64,000 bases of DNA, taken from Halobaculum sp. MBLA0143. GTDB taxonomy: Archaea > Halobacteriota > Halobacteria > Halobacteriales > Haloferacaceae. The translations under genes and the position numbers were made by a program. The stretch spans positions 525,227 to 589,226 of the forward strand of contig NZ_JBGKAC010000002.1 in assembly GCF_041361465.1 (NCBI RefSeq), read 5' to 3'. Of the stretch, positions 51,777 to 60,824 are shown one piece after another. The notes beneath the pieces are model-generated. The model ran no database searches and had not been told where the DNA came from. It was given only the letters and a program-made list of their open reading frames with translations. Every line of letters begins with the position of its first letter. Position 1 is the first letter of the stretch.

Positions 51777-52622
51777 GTGGCATCGCCAACGCTTCCAAGT
51801 ATCGGTGTCGTTGGGCTGATTCTGTTCGTTTTGCCGGGGCTGGCGGGGATCAAGCTCGCTCTTCGCCTCTCCAGGCGGGGCGACTGGCTCGGCCGAATCG
51901 ACACTGTCGTCGCCAGTTTCGGCTTGGCCGTCGGCTCACTCGTCGGGTTCTATCTGATCGAGTCTCTGGCGATTGGGGTCCTGAGGTTCGTACACCACAG
52001 ACAGGTTCGAACGATGGAGTTCGCAGACGTAGAAGCCATCGTTGGAAACCTCGACGTACTGATCCTCTCGTACACGATGCTCTTCTTGCTCAACCTTCTC
52101 GGCGGTACTCTCATCTACCATACTGGCTTCCTGTACGACACGTTCAGCTCGAATCGGACGTGGCAGGCGTACCAGCGGATGGTGTCTCGTGTCGACGACT
52201 CGGGTGCATACGTCGTTCGACTTCGAACGACGGCCAGCGACGAAATCAGGGGAGTGGTCCAAGACGAGAAGGACGTGTCGCTGAACGGGGACGTGTTCCT
52301 CTACGAACCGAAGGTCGTACGATACAGCGACAACGGAAATGCGGCAGAGCGGTACCGATGGGAGGACGGCGTGCTCGTCAAGGCCAAACAGATTGTTCAC
52401 GTCGAGTTCGAGGGGCTGGCGAACGCCGATAGAATCACCGCGAAGGAGTCCTCGAAGGAGACGACGACAGACGAAGCAGAAGAGGAAATGGACGAACTCC
52501 GTTCCGTCCGTGAGTCCGGTGACACCGGCCGGACGAGCGACGCAGATGGACCGAACGATGTGGAGAAGACCGGAGAGCTGGGAGAGGCGAGCGAGACAGG
52601 CGAGATAGACGACGGGCCGTAG
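51777..52622 (+). CDS. DUF6338-like membrane protein
   Basis: A 281-residue protein from GTG 51777. It has three membrane helices (about 8-28, 43-68, 88-112) followed by a cytoplasmic beta domain (RTWQAYQRMVSRVDDSGAYVVR, split here, and EIRGVVQDEKDVSLNGDVFLYEP) that fits DUF6338 proteins, and an acidic disordered tail of about 70 residues. The family function is unknown. It is convergent with the next gene and divergent from the winged-helix regulator, about 110 bp apart. Confidence 0.6.
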   Translation: MASPTLPSIGVVGLILFVLPGLAGIKLALRLSRRGDWLGRIDTVVASFGLAVGSLVGFYLIESLAIGVLRFVHHRQVRTMEFADVEAIVGNLDVLILSYTMLFLLNLLGGTLIYHTGFLYDTFSSNRTWQAYQRMVSRVDDSGAYVVRLRTTASDEIRGVVQDEKDVSLNGDVFLYEPKVVRYSDNGNAAERYRWEDGVLVKAKQIVHVEFEGLANADRITAKESSKETTTDEAEEEMDELRSVRESGDTGRTSDADGPNDVEKTGELGEASETGEIDDGP

Positions 52623-52637
52623 TCGCAGGCCTCGAAG

Positions 52638-53099
52638 TCAGATGTTCAGCTTACTGTTCTTCGCCATGCCGGGGTGCTCGCTGTAGACGTACTTCAGAAG
52701 TTCGTAGAGATCGGTATCTTCGTAATCACCGAGTGTCGCTCGAACGCTCGCTTCGAGTTCCTCGGGCATGTCGAGTTCGTCGCCGCCGTTCGCGGCGTGT
52801 TCGACGACCTGACGACCGTCCTCCGTCAATCGGTAGACTTGCTTGTCGTTGTCCGCGCTCTCGGCCGTCTGTTCTTCTCCCTCCTCGACGAACCCCTCGT
52901 CGACGAGTCGGTCGATGTCGTCGTACAGCGCTTTCGAGAACGGCCCGTAGCTGTGTGGGACGAAATCGTACCCCTCCTCGATCTCACCCTCCTCCTGCGC
53001 GAGGAAGACGAGCTTCTGGAACCGTGTGATCCCGTCCATCTCGTCTGTCTCCGCCTCGTGTAGGAGTGTCAACGGGAGGAGCTTCTTGTTCATCGTCAT
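52638..53099 (-). CDS. YwgA/Panacea-like small helix-turn-helix protein
   Basis: A 153-residue acidic soluble protein. The N-terminal half, GITRFQKLVFLAQEE, then FVPHSYGPFSKALYDDIDRLVDEGFV (split), matches the layout of YwgA/SocA-like (DUF4065-type) proteins, in which a winged helix is fused to a helical domain. Such proteins act as antitoxins or regulators. QVYRLTEDGRQVVEH gives the wing. No toxin partner overlaps it. The start is the second codon pair MTMNKK with no strong TATA. Confidence 0.55.
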   Translation of the reverse strand: MTMNKKLLPLTLLHEAETDEMDGITRFQKLVFLAQEEGEIEEGYDFVPHSYGPFSKALYDDIDRLVDEGFVEEGEEQTAESADNDKQVYRLTEDGRQVVEHAANGGDELDMPEELEASVRATLGDYEDTDLYELLKYVYSEHPGMAKNSKLNI

Positions 53100-53303
53100 C
53101 CCGGTGTATGCACGTCACATACTTAGGCACTTACGGTACCAGTGGTTCGAACGGTCGTCAAATACGCTCTCGTGTCGGCCAGTGGGGTGTCACCGAGACG
53201 GCGGTACTCGGTCCGTTCCGGGGTGTTCACGCCCGTCGTGATCCCGTCCCGGCCCGCGAACACCCACCCACAGTTTCAATTCCGTCGCCACAGACGACCG
53301 ACT

Positions 53304-53960
53304 GTGGACGAACTCCTCGCAGCGCTCGGGACCGACGTCGGCGCGCTCGTCCGTGGTGCGGCGCGTCTCGATCTCCCGGGACTCCGGTCGGAGGCGCACG
53401 TCCTCGCGCGAGCAGTCCGGCGGTTCTTCCGCGAACACGACCGGCTCCGCGAGGCCGCAGCGGTCCAGCGACACTGCTCGGGGGCGGCGACGGACGCAGA
53501 CCTCCTGCGTCTCGCCGGGCGGCGCGACCCGACCGCCGTCGCGGACCTCCGGGCGACACACGCCGACGCCGCCGGGCCGACTGTCGCGCCGTGTGCCTCT
53601 CTGGGCCCGGTCGCCGCTGTCGACCGCGACGTCCCCGCGCTGGCCGTCGGGGCCGCCAGCCTGAGGTGGCGCGACGCCGTGGCCGTCGTCGAGGTGTTGG
53701 ACGGTGCCGTCGTCGAGTTCTTCGACGCACACGAGACCGTCCGACACGCGGCGGCCGCCCAACGGTACGCCGCCTCTCGGACGATGACCCGCGGCGGCGC
53801 CGCCCGACTCGCAGACGTGCCCCGGGGTGAGATCCGGACGCTGCTGCGCGACCACGGCGTCACACCCTGGAAGGGGGGTGTGGAGGGTGGGACCGGCGAC
53901 GATTCAGAAGACAGTGACGGTCGCGTCGTACACGACGAACTGCCGTCCGACGAGGAGTAG
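53304..53960 (+). CDS. Protein with two related helical repeats, HTH-like
   Basis: A 218-residue Ala/Arg-rich soluble protein from GTG 53304. It seems internally duplicated: residues about 33-85 (VRRFFREHDRLREAAAVQRH...DLLRLAG...AVADLRATH) and about 137-192 (VVEFFDAHETVRHAAAAQRY...GAARLADV...EIRTLLRDHGV) align. The second half of each repeat looks like a helix-turn-helix. It may bind DNA. The C-terminal tail is acidic. No family is recognised. The upstream extension of the frame has Arg/Pro-rich sequence and was rejected. Confidence 0.5.
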   Translation: MDELLAALGTDVGALVRGAARLDLPGLRSEAHVLARAVRRFFREHDRLREAAAVQRHCSGAATDADLLRLAGRRDPTAVADLRATHADAAGPTVAPCASLGPVAAVDRDVPALAVGAASLRWRDAVAVVEVLDGAVVEFFDAHETVRHAAAAQRYAASRTMTRGGAARLADVPRGEIRTLLRDHGVTPWKGGVEGGTGDDSEDSDGRVVHDELPSDEE

Positions 53961-54089
53961 CTCGAAGCCGACACGTCCGACGGCCCGTCGGGGAGAGCCG
54001 ATACGTCGGCTCGCCCGCCGAATTCACGACCACGTCGTCGACCGGGCCCGCGAGGGTGGCGTCTACACCCGTGACGGTCCACGCCCCGA

Positions 54090-54803
54090 TCAGAACCGCA
54101 GTTCGTCGTTCGGGTGTCTGAGGTCGATCTCGCTCGCGTGAACCGTCTCGGGGTCGTCCGCGAGGTCGCGGTACAGCCGGGCGATCTCGTCGGGGTCCAT
54201 CCAGTCGTCGTGGTCCGGGTAGCGCTCTCGGAGGCTGGGGTTCTCGATCCAGCCGTCGACGACGACGTGGATCGACTGGACGCCGTGCTCGCCGAGGTTG
54301 TCGGCCATCGCCCGTGCGGTGCCGCGAGCGGCCTGGCGGGCGGTGACGGACGCGACGCTGCCGCGCGGCACCCGCGCCTGCTGTGAGGTGGTCCAGAGGA
54401 TCGTCCCGCCGTCGCCGTCGGCCATGTCTTGGGCGGCCCGCCGGGCACACTGGTACTGCCCGGCGACTCGGACGCTCCACGCCTCCGTCAGTTCCGCGCG
54501 GGTCGTCGACAGGGTGTCGCCGCCGACGTTCGCGCCGGCGACGTTGTTGATCTGCACGTCGACGCCGCCGAACCGCTCGTGGATCGTGTCGTACGTCGCC
54601 GCCACGGCCTCGGTGTCGCTCACGTCCGTCGGCGCCGCCAACGCCTCGCCGTCCGTCTCCGTCGTGATCTCGTCTGCGAGCGTCTCCAGGAACGCCTCCG
54701 AGCGCGCGAGCATCGCCACCCGGTCGCCCGCCTCTGCGAACTCCCACGCGAGTGAGGAGCCGAGCCCTTCGCCGACGCCCGCGACGACGACAGTTCGTGT
54801 CAC
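54090..54803 (-). CDS. SDR-fold protein with altered catalytic motif
   Basis: A 237-residue short-chain dehydrogenase/reductase homologue from GTG 54803. The Rossmann motif VVVAGVGEGLGSSLAW (about 5-20) and QINNVAGANVGG (NNAG-like, about 85-96) are present. The Ser of the catalytic triad may be in TTSQQ, but the YxxxK motif is VxxxQ (SVTARQAARG), so Tyr and Lys are missing. It could be a pseudoenzyme or bind NAD(P) only. A start at 54917 would add 38 residues not typical of SDRs. It is monocistronic. Confidence 0.75.
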   Translation of the reverse strand: MTRTVVVAGVGEGLGSSLAWEFAEAGDRVAMLARSEAFLETLADEITTETDGEALAAPTDVSDTEAVAATYDTIHERFGGVDVQINNVAGANVGGDTLSTTRAELTEAWSVRVAGQYQCARRAAQDMADGDGGTILWTTSQQARVPRGSVASVTARQAARGTARAMADNLGEHGVQSIHVVVDGWIENPSLRERYPDHDDWMDPDEIARLYRDLADDPETVHASEIDLRHPNDELRF

Positions 54804-54940
54804 GGACTGTCCTGTGGGCGGCGACGTATTCAGTCCCTCGGGGCATTGCGAGGGGTGGAACTGTGCGAGACCGCTCAGAGGCTGTCGTTCGTCTCTGGGT
54901 ACCACTGTGCTCGACACCGAGTGATCCTGAGAGTCGAGCC

Positions 54941-55606
54941 TCAGATTCGCGTGCGCAGTTTGTGGTTGGTGTTGCTCACTTCGATCTCCCAGCCGTTCTC
55001 CTCCAGCAGTTCAGAGAGCTGTTCCAGGTGTCGTTCCCCACAAGACACGACGACGGTCTCGTAACCGTTCTCGGTTGCGATTCTGTCGATGTTGTCTGCC
55101 ATGTCCCGGTCCCGGCTCCCGAGACGCCTCAGGTCGAGTCCGATCAGGGTCCCGGAGAACAACACCGGTGTGCCACCGAGGATCACGAACTTCACCACCA
55201 CCGTGTAGACCGCCGAGGTGGCCGGTGACACTTCTATCAACGGCGGGCCGAAGCTCGGCGCGAACAGCGCAAGCGACAGTGCCACGAGTGAGAGTAGTCC
55301 AACAGTAGCGATCCAGACTCGGGGAAATCGATCGTACAGTACCGGAATGGTAGTGTCGATCTCGTCGTGAACGGGGACCGACGAGAGCTGTTCGACATCT
55401 GGCTCGTCGCGCAGAACCTCCTGAACCCAGTAGATCGTGAAGACTCCGGTCAGGAAGACCACGTACCCCAGAGACCAGCACTCCGGACTGACAGAGTCCG
55501 CCCGACGCTCCACGAACAACGCGTCGACATCCCTGTCCAACTGAGATTCGAGGGACTTTCGGTCGGCTGAAGAGGTGTGGACCTCTCCTTGGAGTATCGC
55601 CTTCAC
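54941..55606 (-). CDS. TraB/PrgY-like membrane protein, short form
   Basis: A 221-residue protein. The N-terminus (ILQGEVHTSSADRKSLESQL, VDALFVE) resembles the GxxH...VE start of the TraB/PrgY/GumN fold. The middle has three membrane helices (about 45-65, 95-116, 130-155). The C-terminus returns to a TraB-like strand-helix (GYETVVVSCGERHLEQLSELL). Family members are membrane proteins of unclear catalytic role, one linked to pheromone shutdown. The TM segments in the middle are unusual. The call is tentative. Confidence 0.45.
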   Translation of the reverse strand: MKAILQGEVHTSSADRKSLESQLDRDVDALFVERRADSVSPECWSLGYVVFLTGVFTIYWVQEVLRDEPDVEQLSSVPVHDEIDTTIPVLYDRFPRVWIATVGLLSLVALSLALFAPSFGPPLIEVSPATSAVYTVVVKFVILGGTPVLFSGTLIGLDLRRLGSRDRDMADNIDRIATENGYETVVVSCGERHLEQLSELLEENGWEIEVSNTNHKLRTRI

Positions 55607-55864
55607 CGGCTCCAGTTTCGAATTCCGGTCACAAATACGACGGGAAAAACGACCAGGAACCTCACTGCGAGGTTCGATCAGTTCGAAACCTCACACCATC
55701 GGGAGCTCGCAGTCGTCGACACACTGCCCACTCTCCTCAACCACTCCACACCGCCACGCTGGCGGCGATGACGCCCCCGACCGACAGCGTGTACTTCGTC
55801 GCGTCGGTAACGGCGTGCAACACGGCACTCCTGCGTCGGGGTTGTGTTCGTCCGACTGCACCGT

Positions 55865-56065
55865 CTAGCGGTCGTCGTACTCCCGGACCTGAAAGCTGTC
55901 CGTCGGCTGGTCGTCGCGGTACACCTCGTTAGCGCACAGCGACAACGGTGACGGCTCAAACCACGACGACAACGGCCCGACAGCCGTCTTCAGCACCGTG
56001 ACTTTCTCGCCGTACGCTTTCCCGGCGGCGTAGAGCGCGCCGTCCCAAGATTCAGCCCGTACCAC
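55865..56065 (-). CDS. Small hypothetical protein
   Basis: A 66-residue protein from GTG 56065. AATTATAC is centred about 28 bp upstream, a good leaderless promoter that supports it as a real gene. It reads WDGALYAAGKAYGEKV, then WFEPSPLSLCANEVYRDD and ends VREYDDR. It may be a short regulatory or toxin-antitoxin-type protein or the stump of a longer gene. No family is recognised. It precedes the McrBC genes convergently in space but shares their strand. Confidence 0.45.
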   Translation of the reverse strand: MVRAESWDGALYAAGKAYGEKVTVLKTAVGPLSSWFEPSPLSLCANEVYRDDQPTDSFQVREYDDR

Positions 56066-56138
56066 TGCATCAGTCTCGATAGCGAGAGAGTATAATTGTG
56101 CGGCGTATTCCGAGCGGTAGGACCTCTGAAACCGGAGA

Positions 56139-57500
56139 TCACCACTCGTCGAGCACCGCCGCGAGACGATCCGCTACCGCGGCCTCGATTCCCTCGGTGT
56201 AAGTCTCCAGCGTTTCGGGCTCCTCGTTGGTCGGGAGCCTACAACTGTGGATCTCGTGTTCGCTAGCGACGATCGAGGGCTCGTCGGGGGCGTTCGCAGC
56301 GTCGTCTAGGTCGTCCGTCGCCGGCAGCGCAAACACCCCGGGCGCTTCGGTGACGAGACAGTAGCCCGCCATCTGGGTCGCGTCGCGGCCGGACACGCCG
56401 CCGGGCTTCCACTTCGCGTCCACCACGGCGACGGCACGGTCTGCGGGCGTGGGGACGTCGCCGCCGTCACCACCGTTGTTGCTCGCATCACGTTCGCGCG
56501 CTACGACCACGTCCGGGCGGACGGTGTCGCCGCCGTGAGGCCCTTGGACGAGCGCCGGCAGAGTCTCCTGCCCGAGAACGGTGTACGGGCGGTCGGCGAC
56601 GGCCGCGCGAGTCGCGCGCTCAACCACCCGCTCGAACAGAGCGTTCATGTCGACAAACAGGGCTCGTGCCCGGCGGTCGCCCGGCTGGAGGTCGTCGAAG
56701 AACGCTCCCAACAGCACCGTCCGGGTGAGCGCCAACAGCCTGTCGTAGTGGTCGGTGAGCCGCGACAGTTCGATCCGTTCGACTGCGTCCGGGGGAACCG
56801 TCCGCGGCACCGAGCCGTCGATACGGTCACGGAACGCCCGCGCCGTCTGTGTGAGCCTGGCCGCGATCTGGTCGGTCCGTGTCGCCGTCCCGTCGGCGAT
56901 GCCGTCGCCGTGCGCAAGCAGCCGCCGGAGGCGACGCGCCGCGACGGCGACCACACGGTTGAGCGTCGTTCCGGTCGTCGCCGCTCGGTAGTCGACCGCG
57001 AACGTCGTCGGCGTCGGACCGGTCGGGCGCCGGAGCTGTCGCTGGCGGTCCAGTCGGCCTCGAATCTGGTCCCAGACCCCTTCGCGGTCCGTGTACGTCT
57101 GATCGACTCCGCGGGCCAACACCGTCTGCAGTTCGCGCTCGAACAACACCGCCAGCACGCGGTGGAACTGGGCGCCGTCCCCCAACTCCGCCGGCGTCGA
57201 CAGCGTCGGCGCCGGCGTGTCGTGGGCGTACACCAACAGCCACAGCAGTCGGCCGACGGTCTCCTTCGGCGTGACCGTCACCCGACGGCCGCTCGGGAGC
57301 CGCACCGTGCCGACAGCCGAACCGCTGTGGAGCCGCGCCGACAACGCTCCGTCCCGACGATCGTAGGCCACCGACAACGGCGTCGCCTCCGTGTCGGCCA
57401 CGCGGAGATCCTCGATTGCCTCCGCGTCCGCCCGTGGCAGTTCGTCGAGTTCGCGCTCGTCGTGTTCCGCGAGCGACACGTCCGGCGGCGACTCACTCAT
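56139..57500 (-). CDS. mcrC: McrC, nuclease subunit of McrBC
   Basis: A 453-residue protein. The N-terminal part (about 40-110, LSARLHSGSAVGTVRLPSG) is the McrC beta domain. The C-terminal part holds the PD-(D/E)XK core, with RPDVVVARE (about 325) and AVAVVDAKWKPG (about 360), and an upstream Glu in the helix MNALFERVVERA. McrC cleaves modified DNA when bound to McrB hexamers. It overlaps McrB by 8 bp. Low-complexity insert NNGGDGGDVP interrupts the core. The end lies 73 bp from a short unrelated gene. Confidence 0.88.
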   Translation of the reverse strand: MSESPPDVSLAEHDERELDELPRADAEAIEDLRVADTEATPLSVAYDRRDGALSARLHSGSAVGTVRLPSGRRVTVTPKETVGRLLWLLVYAHDTPAPTLSTPAELGDGAQFHRVLAVLFERELQTVLARGVDQTYTDREGVWDQIRGRLDRQRQLRRPTGPTPTTFAVDYRAATTGTTLNRVVAVAARRLRRLLAHGDGIADGTATRTDQIAARLTQTARAFRDRIDGSVPRTVPPDAVERIELSRLTDHYDRLLALTRTVLLGAFFDDLQPGDRRARALFVDMNALFERVVERATRAAVADRPYTVLGQETLPALVQGPHGGDTVRPDVVVARERDASNNGGDGGDVPTPADRAVAVVDAKWKPGGVSGRDATQMAGYCLVTEAPGVFALPATDDLDDAANAPDEPSIVASEHEIHSCRLPTNEEPETLETYTEGIEAAVADRLAAVLDEW

Positions 57501-60006
57501 CGGGGGTCGTTCTCGTCGCTGTCGGGTCGTCGGCCGTCGCGTCTACCGGGGCGTTCTCCGTCGCCTCTGATGCGTCGCCCGTCGTCGCGCCCCCTGCCGC
57601 TGTGCCGTCGCCCACGCTAGTGTCGAGTGGCACGGCGTCGTCGCCGTCGGTGCCACCAATCTCGCACAGTGACTCGTACAGCGTCTCCAGGTCGAGATCG
57701 ACCGGGACGCCGTGCCCCCAGTCGAACAGATCTGTTCCGCCGTCCTCGAACAGTTCCCGCCGGAGTGCGTCCGTCTGACCGTAGTAGTACTCCGCCAGCT
57801 GTGGCAACAGTTCGAACTGCCAGGCGTCGGCGACGGCGCAGGCGTCGTCGTGACCCAGCAGTGCGGTGTGGCCGAGCTGTTGGCCGCGTTCGAGTCGGGC
57901 GGCGTCCCTGCGGATTCGCTCGTTCAGCGCCGCCAGCGCCGCCACGCTCGCCGCGAGCAGCCGGTCGCGGTCCGACGCCGACTCGTCGGTGACCACCGCG
58001 GACGGCGTCTGAACGTCGCCTTCGTCCCCCCCAAGTTCGAGCGCCAACACCCGCTCGGGCTCCGGGGAGACACGGAGGAAGCGGAATCGCCGGCGCAGCG
58101 CGGCGTCGACGAGCGCGATGGACTGGTCGGCGGTGTTCATCGTCCCGATTAGATAGAGGTTCGGCGGCAGCGAGAACGAGTCGCCGGAGTGGGCCAGCGA
58201 CACCTCGTGACGGTCACGCTCGCCTGGCTCCAACAACGTGATCGCCTCGCCGAGGACCTGTGGGAGGTCGCCGCGGTTGATCTCGTCGATCACGAGCACG
58301 TACGGCGGCGCGTCGCTCGGGTCGCTGTCGTCGCCGACCGCCTCGTCGTACGCTGCCCGGGCGTCCTCGGCGACTTCGCGCAGGAGTCCCGGCTCGATCT
58401 CGTAGGTGACGCCCGTGGCGCCGGCGTTCGCGTCGGCCTCGGCGTCCGCTCCAGGCTCGTTCCCGTCGTCGTCGACGGTCGTCGCCGTCAGTCCCTCTAG
58501 GAAGTCCTCGTACGCGAACGCGGGGTGGAAGGTGACGGTTCGGACCTGTTCTTCCGTCGGCTCGTCCGTCCGGTCGTCGACCCACCACCGCGCGAACGTC
58601 GTCGCGGTGTGGGTCTTCCCTGTCCCGGGCGGCCCAGTGAGGACGACCTGGCCCGTCGCGTCGAGTTGGCGGGCGATCTCCTCGTGGCGCGCTGGGGGTG
58701 AATCGGGGATCGAGATAGTGTCAGTGGCGTCGTCGTCGGTGCTGCCGTTCGGGTCGGTCCCGTCCGTGTCGACTCCCGACGGCGGCCACTCGAACGTCTC
58801 CCAATCCGGATCTTCGACCCCCAACTCCGCCAGCAGCCAGTTCGCGGCCGGACGGGAGAGTTCGAAGAGGTACCCCTGGTTCAGATTGCCGTTGCTGTTC
58901 ACGGGATAGTGCTTGTCCGGCCGAAACGGCTCGTGGTCCAGCGCGGCGAGGATTTCGTCTTTTGATACCGGTGTATCCAATCTGTGGGTTCGTACTCGTG
59001 CGATCTCGTAGTCTGTGCCGTCGTCCTGAGTGATCCGTAGATTCCCCGTTGCTTGTGAGACAGCACAGATCTCCCCATCGAAGTTGTGGAAGATCAAGTC
59101 TCCCTCAGCGAGGCGGGTAGCCCGGTGCGTGGCCCTGCCGTCGTGCTTCGCTCGAAGGTAGCCGTTCTCAAACTCGTGTTCGTTGCTCTGAGTGACCCAG
59201 TAGGTGTCTGCTCGCTCGCGTGTTACGTCTGGAACAACTGGATCTGCGGGGTCGCCCGTCGGATTCTCCGGCGCCCACTGGAAGAAGTAGTCGAGGTGGC
59301 GGTAGTTGTCATCGAAGTCGTAGTCTTTCCTCACAAAGTGAAACTCTGTCGAATCTCCATACCTTTCGTCAGACTCTATCTCGGATATAAAAGACTCGTA
59401 GCTACTAGATGGATGAACTCTGCTTCCGTCCCCAGGTCTAACGTAGCCCGACAACTGACTGCTCACCCCTCGGCCGAAGTACTTCTCCATCCCCTCGCGG
59501 GCGGGGGAGTTTGCGATGGGGAACTCCTCCGGAGCCATCGCGTACACGATTGGCGAGACGATTCCAGCCTGTACCCCGGACACGTCACGTCTGGCGAACT
59601 TCTCGACAGCTTCGATTCGCCCCTCGGTGGACGCCGCTCGGACGAAGTCACGCAGAAACTCCGTCACCGCCTCCTCGCCACCATCGACGTTCACCGTGTT
59701 CGTCCCGCTCCCGACGATCCCGATCGGACCGTCGAAACACGTGAAAATCCGGTCGCGCGTCTCGTCGTCGAGATCGAACTGTTCGACCGCCTCGCGTTTC
59801 TCTTCGCGTCCGAAGGTGTTCTCGTGTTGGACGAGATTGTACAGTACGGTCAGCTCTTCGCTGCCGATCTCCTCGCGGGTCTCCACCAACGCCTCCGCGA
59901 GCGTCCGCACCGCCTCGCTCGTGTTCTCGGCTCGCTCGCGCTCGTGTTCCCAGTCGGCGTGCTCGAAGTACGCCTCAACGAGTTCATCAGTGTCGGGGAC
60001 GCTCAC
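57493..60006 (-). CDS. mcrB: McrB, GTPase subunit of McrBC with EVE-like domain
   Basis: An 837-residue protein from GTG 60006, with AAACTTTTG centred 27 bp upstream. Residues about 1-220 are a helical N-terminal region. About 260-345 resemble an EVE/PUA-type reader: DTYWVTQSNEHEFENGYLRA, then GDLIFHNFDGEICAVSQ. The AAA+ domain has Walker A TGPPGTGKTHTA (about 455-466), VLVIDEINRGDLP (about 570-582) and the McrB hallmark IGTMNTADQSIALVD. The C-terminal tail is acidic and Thr/Ala-rich. McrB recognises modified cytosine in DNA and activates McrC. The EVE-like part suggests recognition of a modified base. Confidence 0.88.
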   Translation of the reverse strand: MSVPDTDELVEAYFEHADWEHERERAENTSEAVRTLAEALVETREEIGSEELTVLYNLVQHENTFGREEKREAVEQFDLDDETRDRIFTCFDGPIGIVGSGTNTVNVDGGEEAVTEFLRDFVRAASTEGRIEAVEKFARRDVSGVQAGIVSPIVYAMAPEEFPIANSPAREGMEKYFGRGVSSQLSGYVRPGDGSRVHPSSSYESFISEIESDERYGDSTEFHFVRKDYDFDDNYRHLDYFFQWAPENPTGDPADPVVPDVTRERADTYWVTQSNEHEFENGYLRAKHDGRATHRATRLAEGDLIFHNFDGEICAVSQATGNLRITQDDGTDYEIARVRTHRLDTPVSKDEILAALDHEPFRPDKHYPVNSNGNLNQGYLFELSRPAANWLLAELGVEDPDWETFEWPPSGVDTDGTDPNGSTDDDATDTISIPDSPPARHEEIARQLDATGQVVLTGPPGTGKTHTATTFARWWVDDRTDEPTEEQVRTVTFHPAFAYEDFLEGLTATTVDDDGNEPGADAEADANAGATGVTYEIEPGLLREVAEDARAAYDEAVGDDSDPSDAPPYVLVIDEINRGDLPQVLGEAITLLEPGERDRHEVSLAHSGDSFSLPPNLYLIGTMNTADQSIALVDAALRRRFRFLRVSPEPERVLALELGGDEGDVQTPSAVVTDESASDRDRLLAASVAALAALNERIRRDAARLERGQQLGHTALLGHDDACAVADAWQFELLPQLAEYYYGQTDALRRELFEDGGTDLFDWGHGVPVDLDLETLYESLCEIGGTDGDDAVPLDTSVGDGTAAGGATTGDASEATENAPVDATADDPTATRTTPDE

Positions 60007-60032
60007 GACCGCAGTGTGAGCCGTGCCCGAAC

Positions 60033-60042
60033 AAAAGTTTAT
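60033..60042 (-). promoter_or_regulatory. TATA-like element of the mcrBC operon
   Basis: The reverse strand reads ATAAACTTTTG around these positions, centred about 27-30 bp before the McrB GTG at 60006. It supports that start. Confidence 0.5.
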
Positions 60043-60215
60043 CCCGTCGCAGATTTCGACGTGTCCCGACCTGCAACGGTTCGGGTTTCGACTCGGCTGG
60101 CAGTGCGGAGCCCTGTCGATCCTCGCTACCGAACGACGACGACTCCAGCCGGAAGTAACTCCCAATCACTGCGACCCACAGAAGACGTTTACCGATTCGC
60201 ACGACCGACACGAAC

Positions 60216-60707
60216 GTGCCCTCCGAACACTCACCGACCGCGTGGCTCCCGACGCTCGCTTGTCTCGCCGTGGTCGTGCTCGCCGGCTGTGTCGCCGGCC
60301 CGGCGGCACCGTCGTCGTCGACGACGACGGCACCGACGCCGGGGGCGACCCCACTCCCGGACCGGGTCGTCGAACTCCCCGACGGGCCGAAGACGCTCCC
60401 GGAGCGTCCCGACCGGCTCACCGCCGAGACGGTCGGGCAGTACGCCCAGACGGTGGAGTACCGCTACGCATACAACGGGCTGTACTACAGTCAGTACTCC
60501 AACGTCACCCTGAGCTGTTGGACGGAGTCGACCGACCGGACGGCCGTCGGCTGGGAGGTCGTCGTCTCCTGTCGGGGGTACTCCAACACCCGGCCGCCGA
60601 CGGAGTCGACCGCGTCTGCCGTCCACGCGGACTGGTTCACTCAGACGTTCCGGTACTACGTCGACGAGGACTCGACGATTCGTGGGGACCGGGTCGACAC
60701 GCGGTGA
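60216..60707 (+). CDS. Secreted lipoprotein
   Basis: A 163-residue protein from GTG 60216. TATA-like GTTTACC lies about 26 bp upstream. The signal peptide ends in a lipobox VVLAGC (Cys about 25), followed by a Ser/Thr/Pro-rich linker, as in haloarchaeal membrane-anchored lipoproteins. The mature part (about 65-160) contains YRYAYNGLYYSQYSNVT and two Cys that could form a disulphide. No family is recognised. It is divergent from McrBC. Confidence 0.7.
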   Translation: MPSEHSPTAWLPTLACLAVVVLAGCVAGPAAPSSSTTTAPTPGATPLPDRVVELPDGPKTLPERPDRLTAETVGQYAQTVEYRYAYNGLYYSQYSNVTLSCWTESTDRTAVGWEVVVSCRGYSNTRPPTESTASAVHADWFTQTFRYYVDEDSTIRGDRVDTR

Positions 60708-60824
60708 GTCGGCGACACGGACGAGGCCGTCGCTCCGTGGTCGGCGTCCGCAGCCCCCCGAGTCGCCGCACACGCTGCGGCCGTAGTCGGTACTGCTATT
60801 CGCCTCGCGTCGAGGCGTAGTGAC

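Noticed and set aside
53144..53152. GGTTCGAAC resembling a tRNA T-loop
   Set aside because: The flanking bases do not form a T stem and no acceptor or anticodon arm fits.
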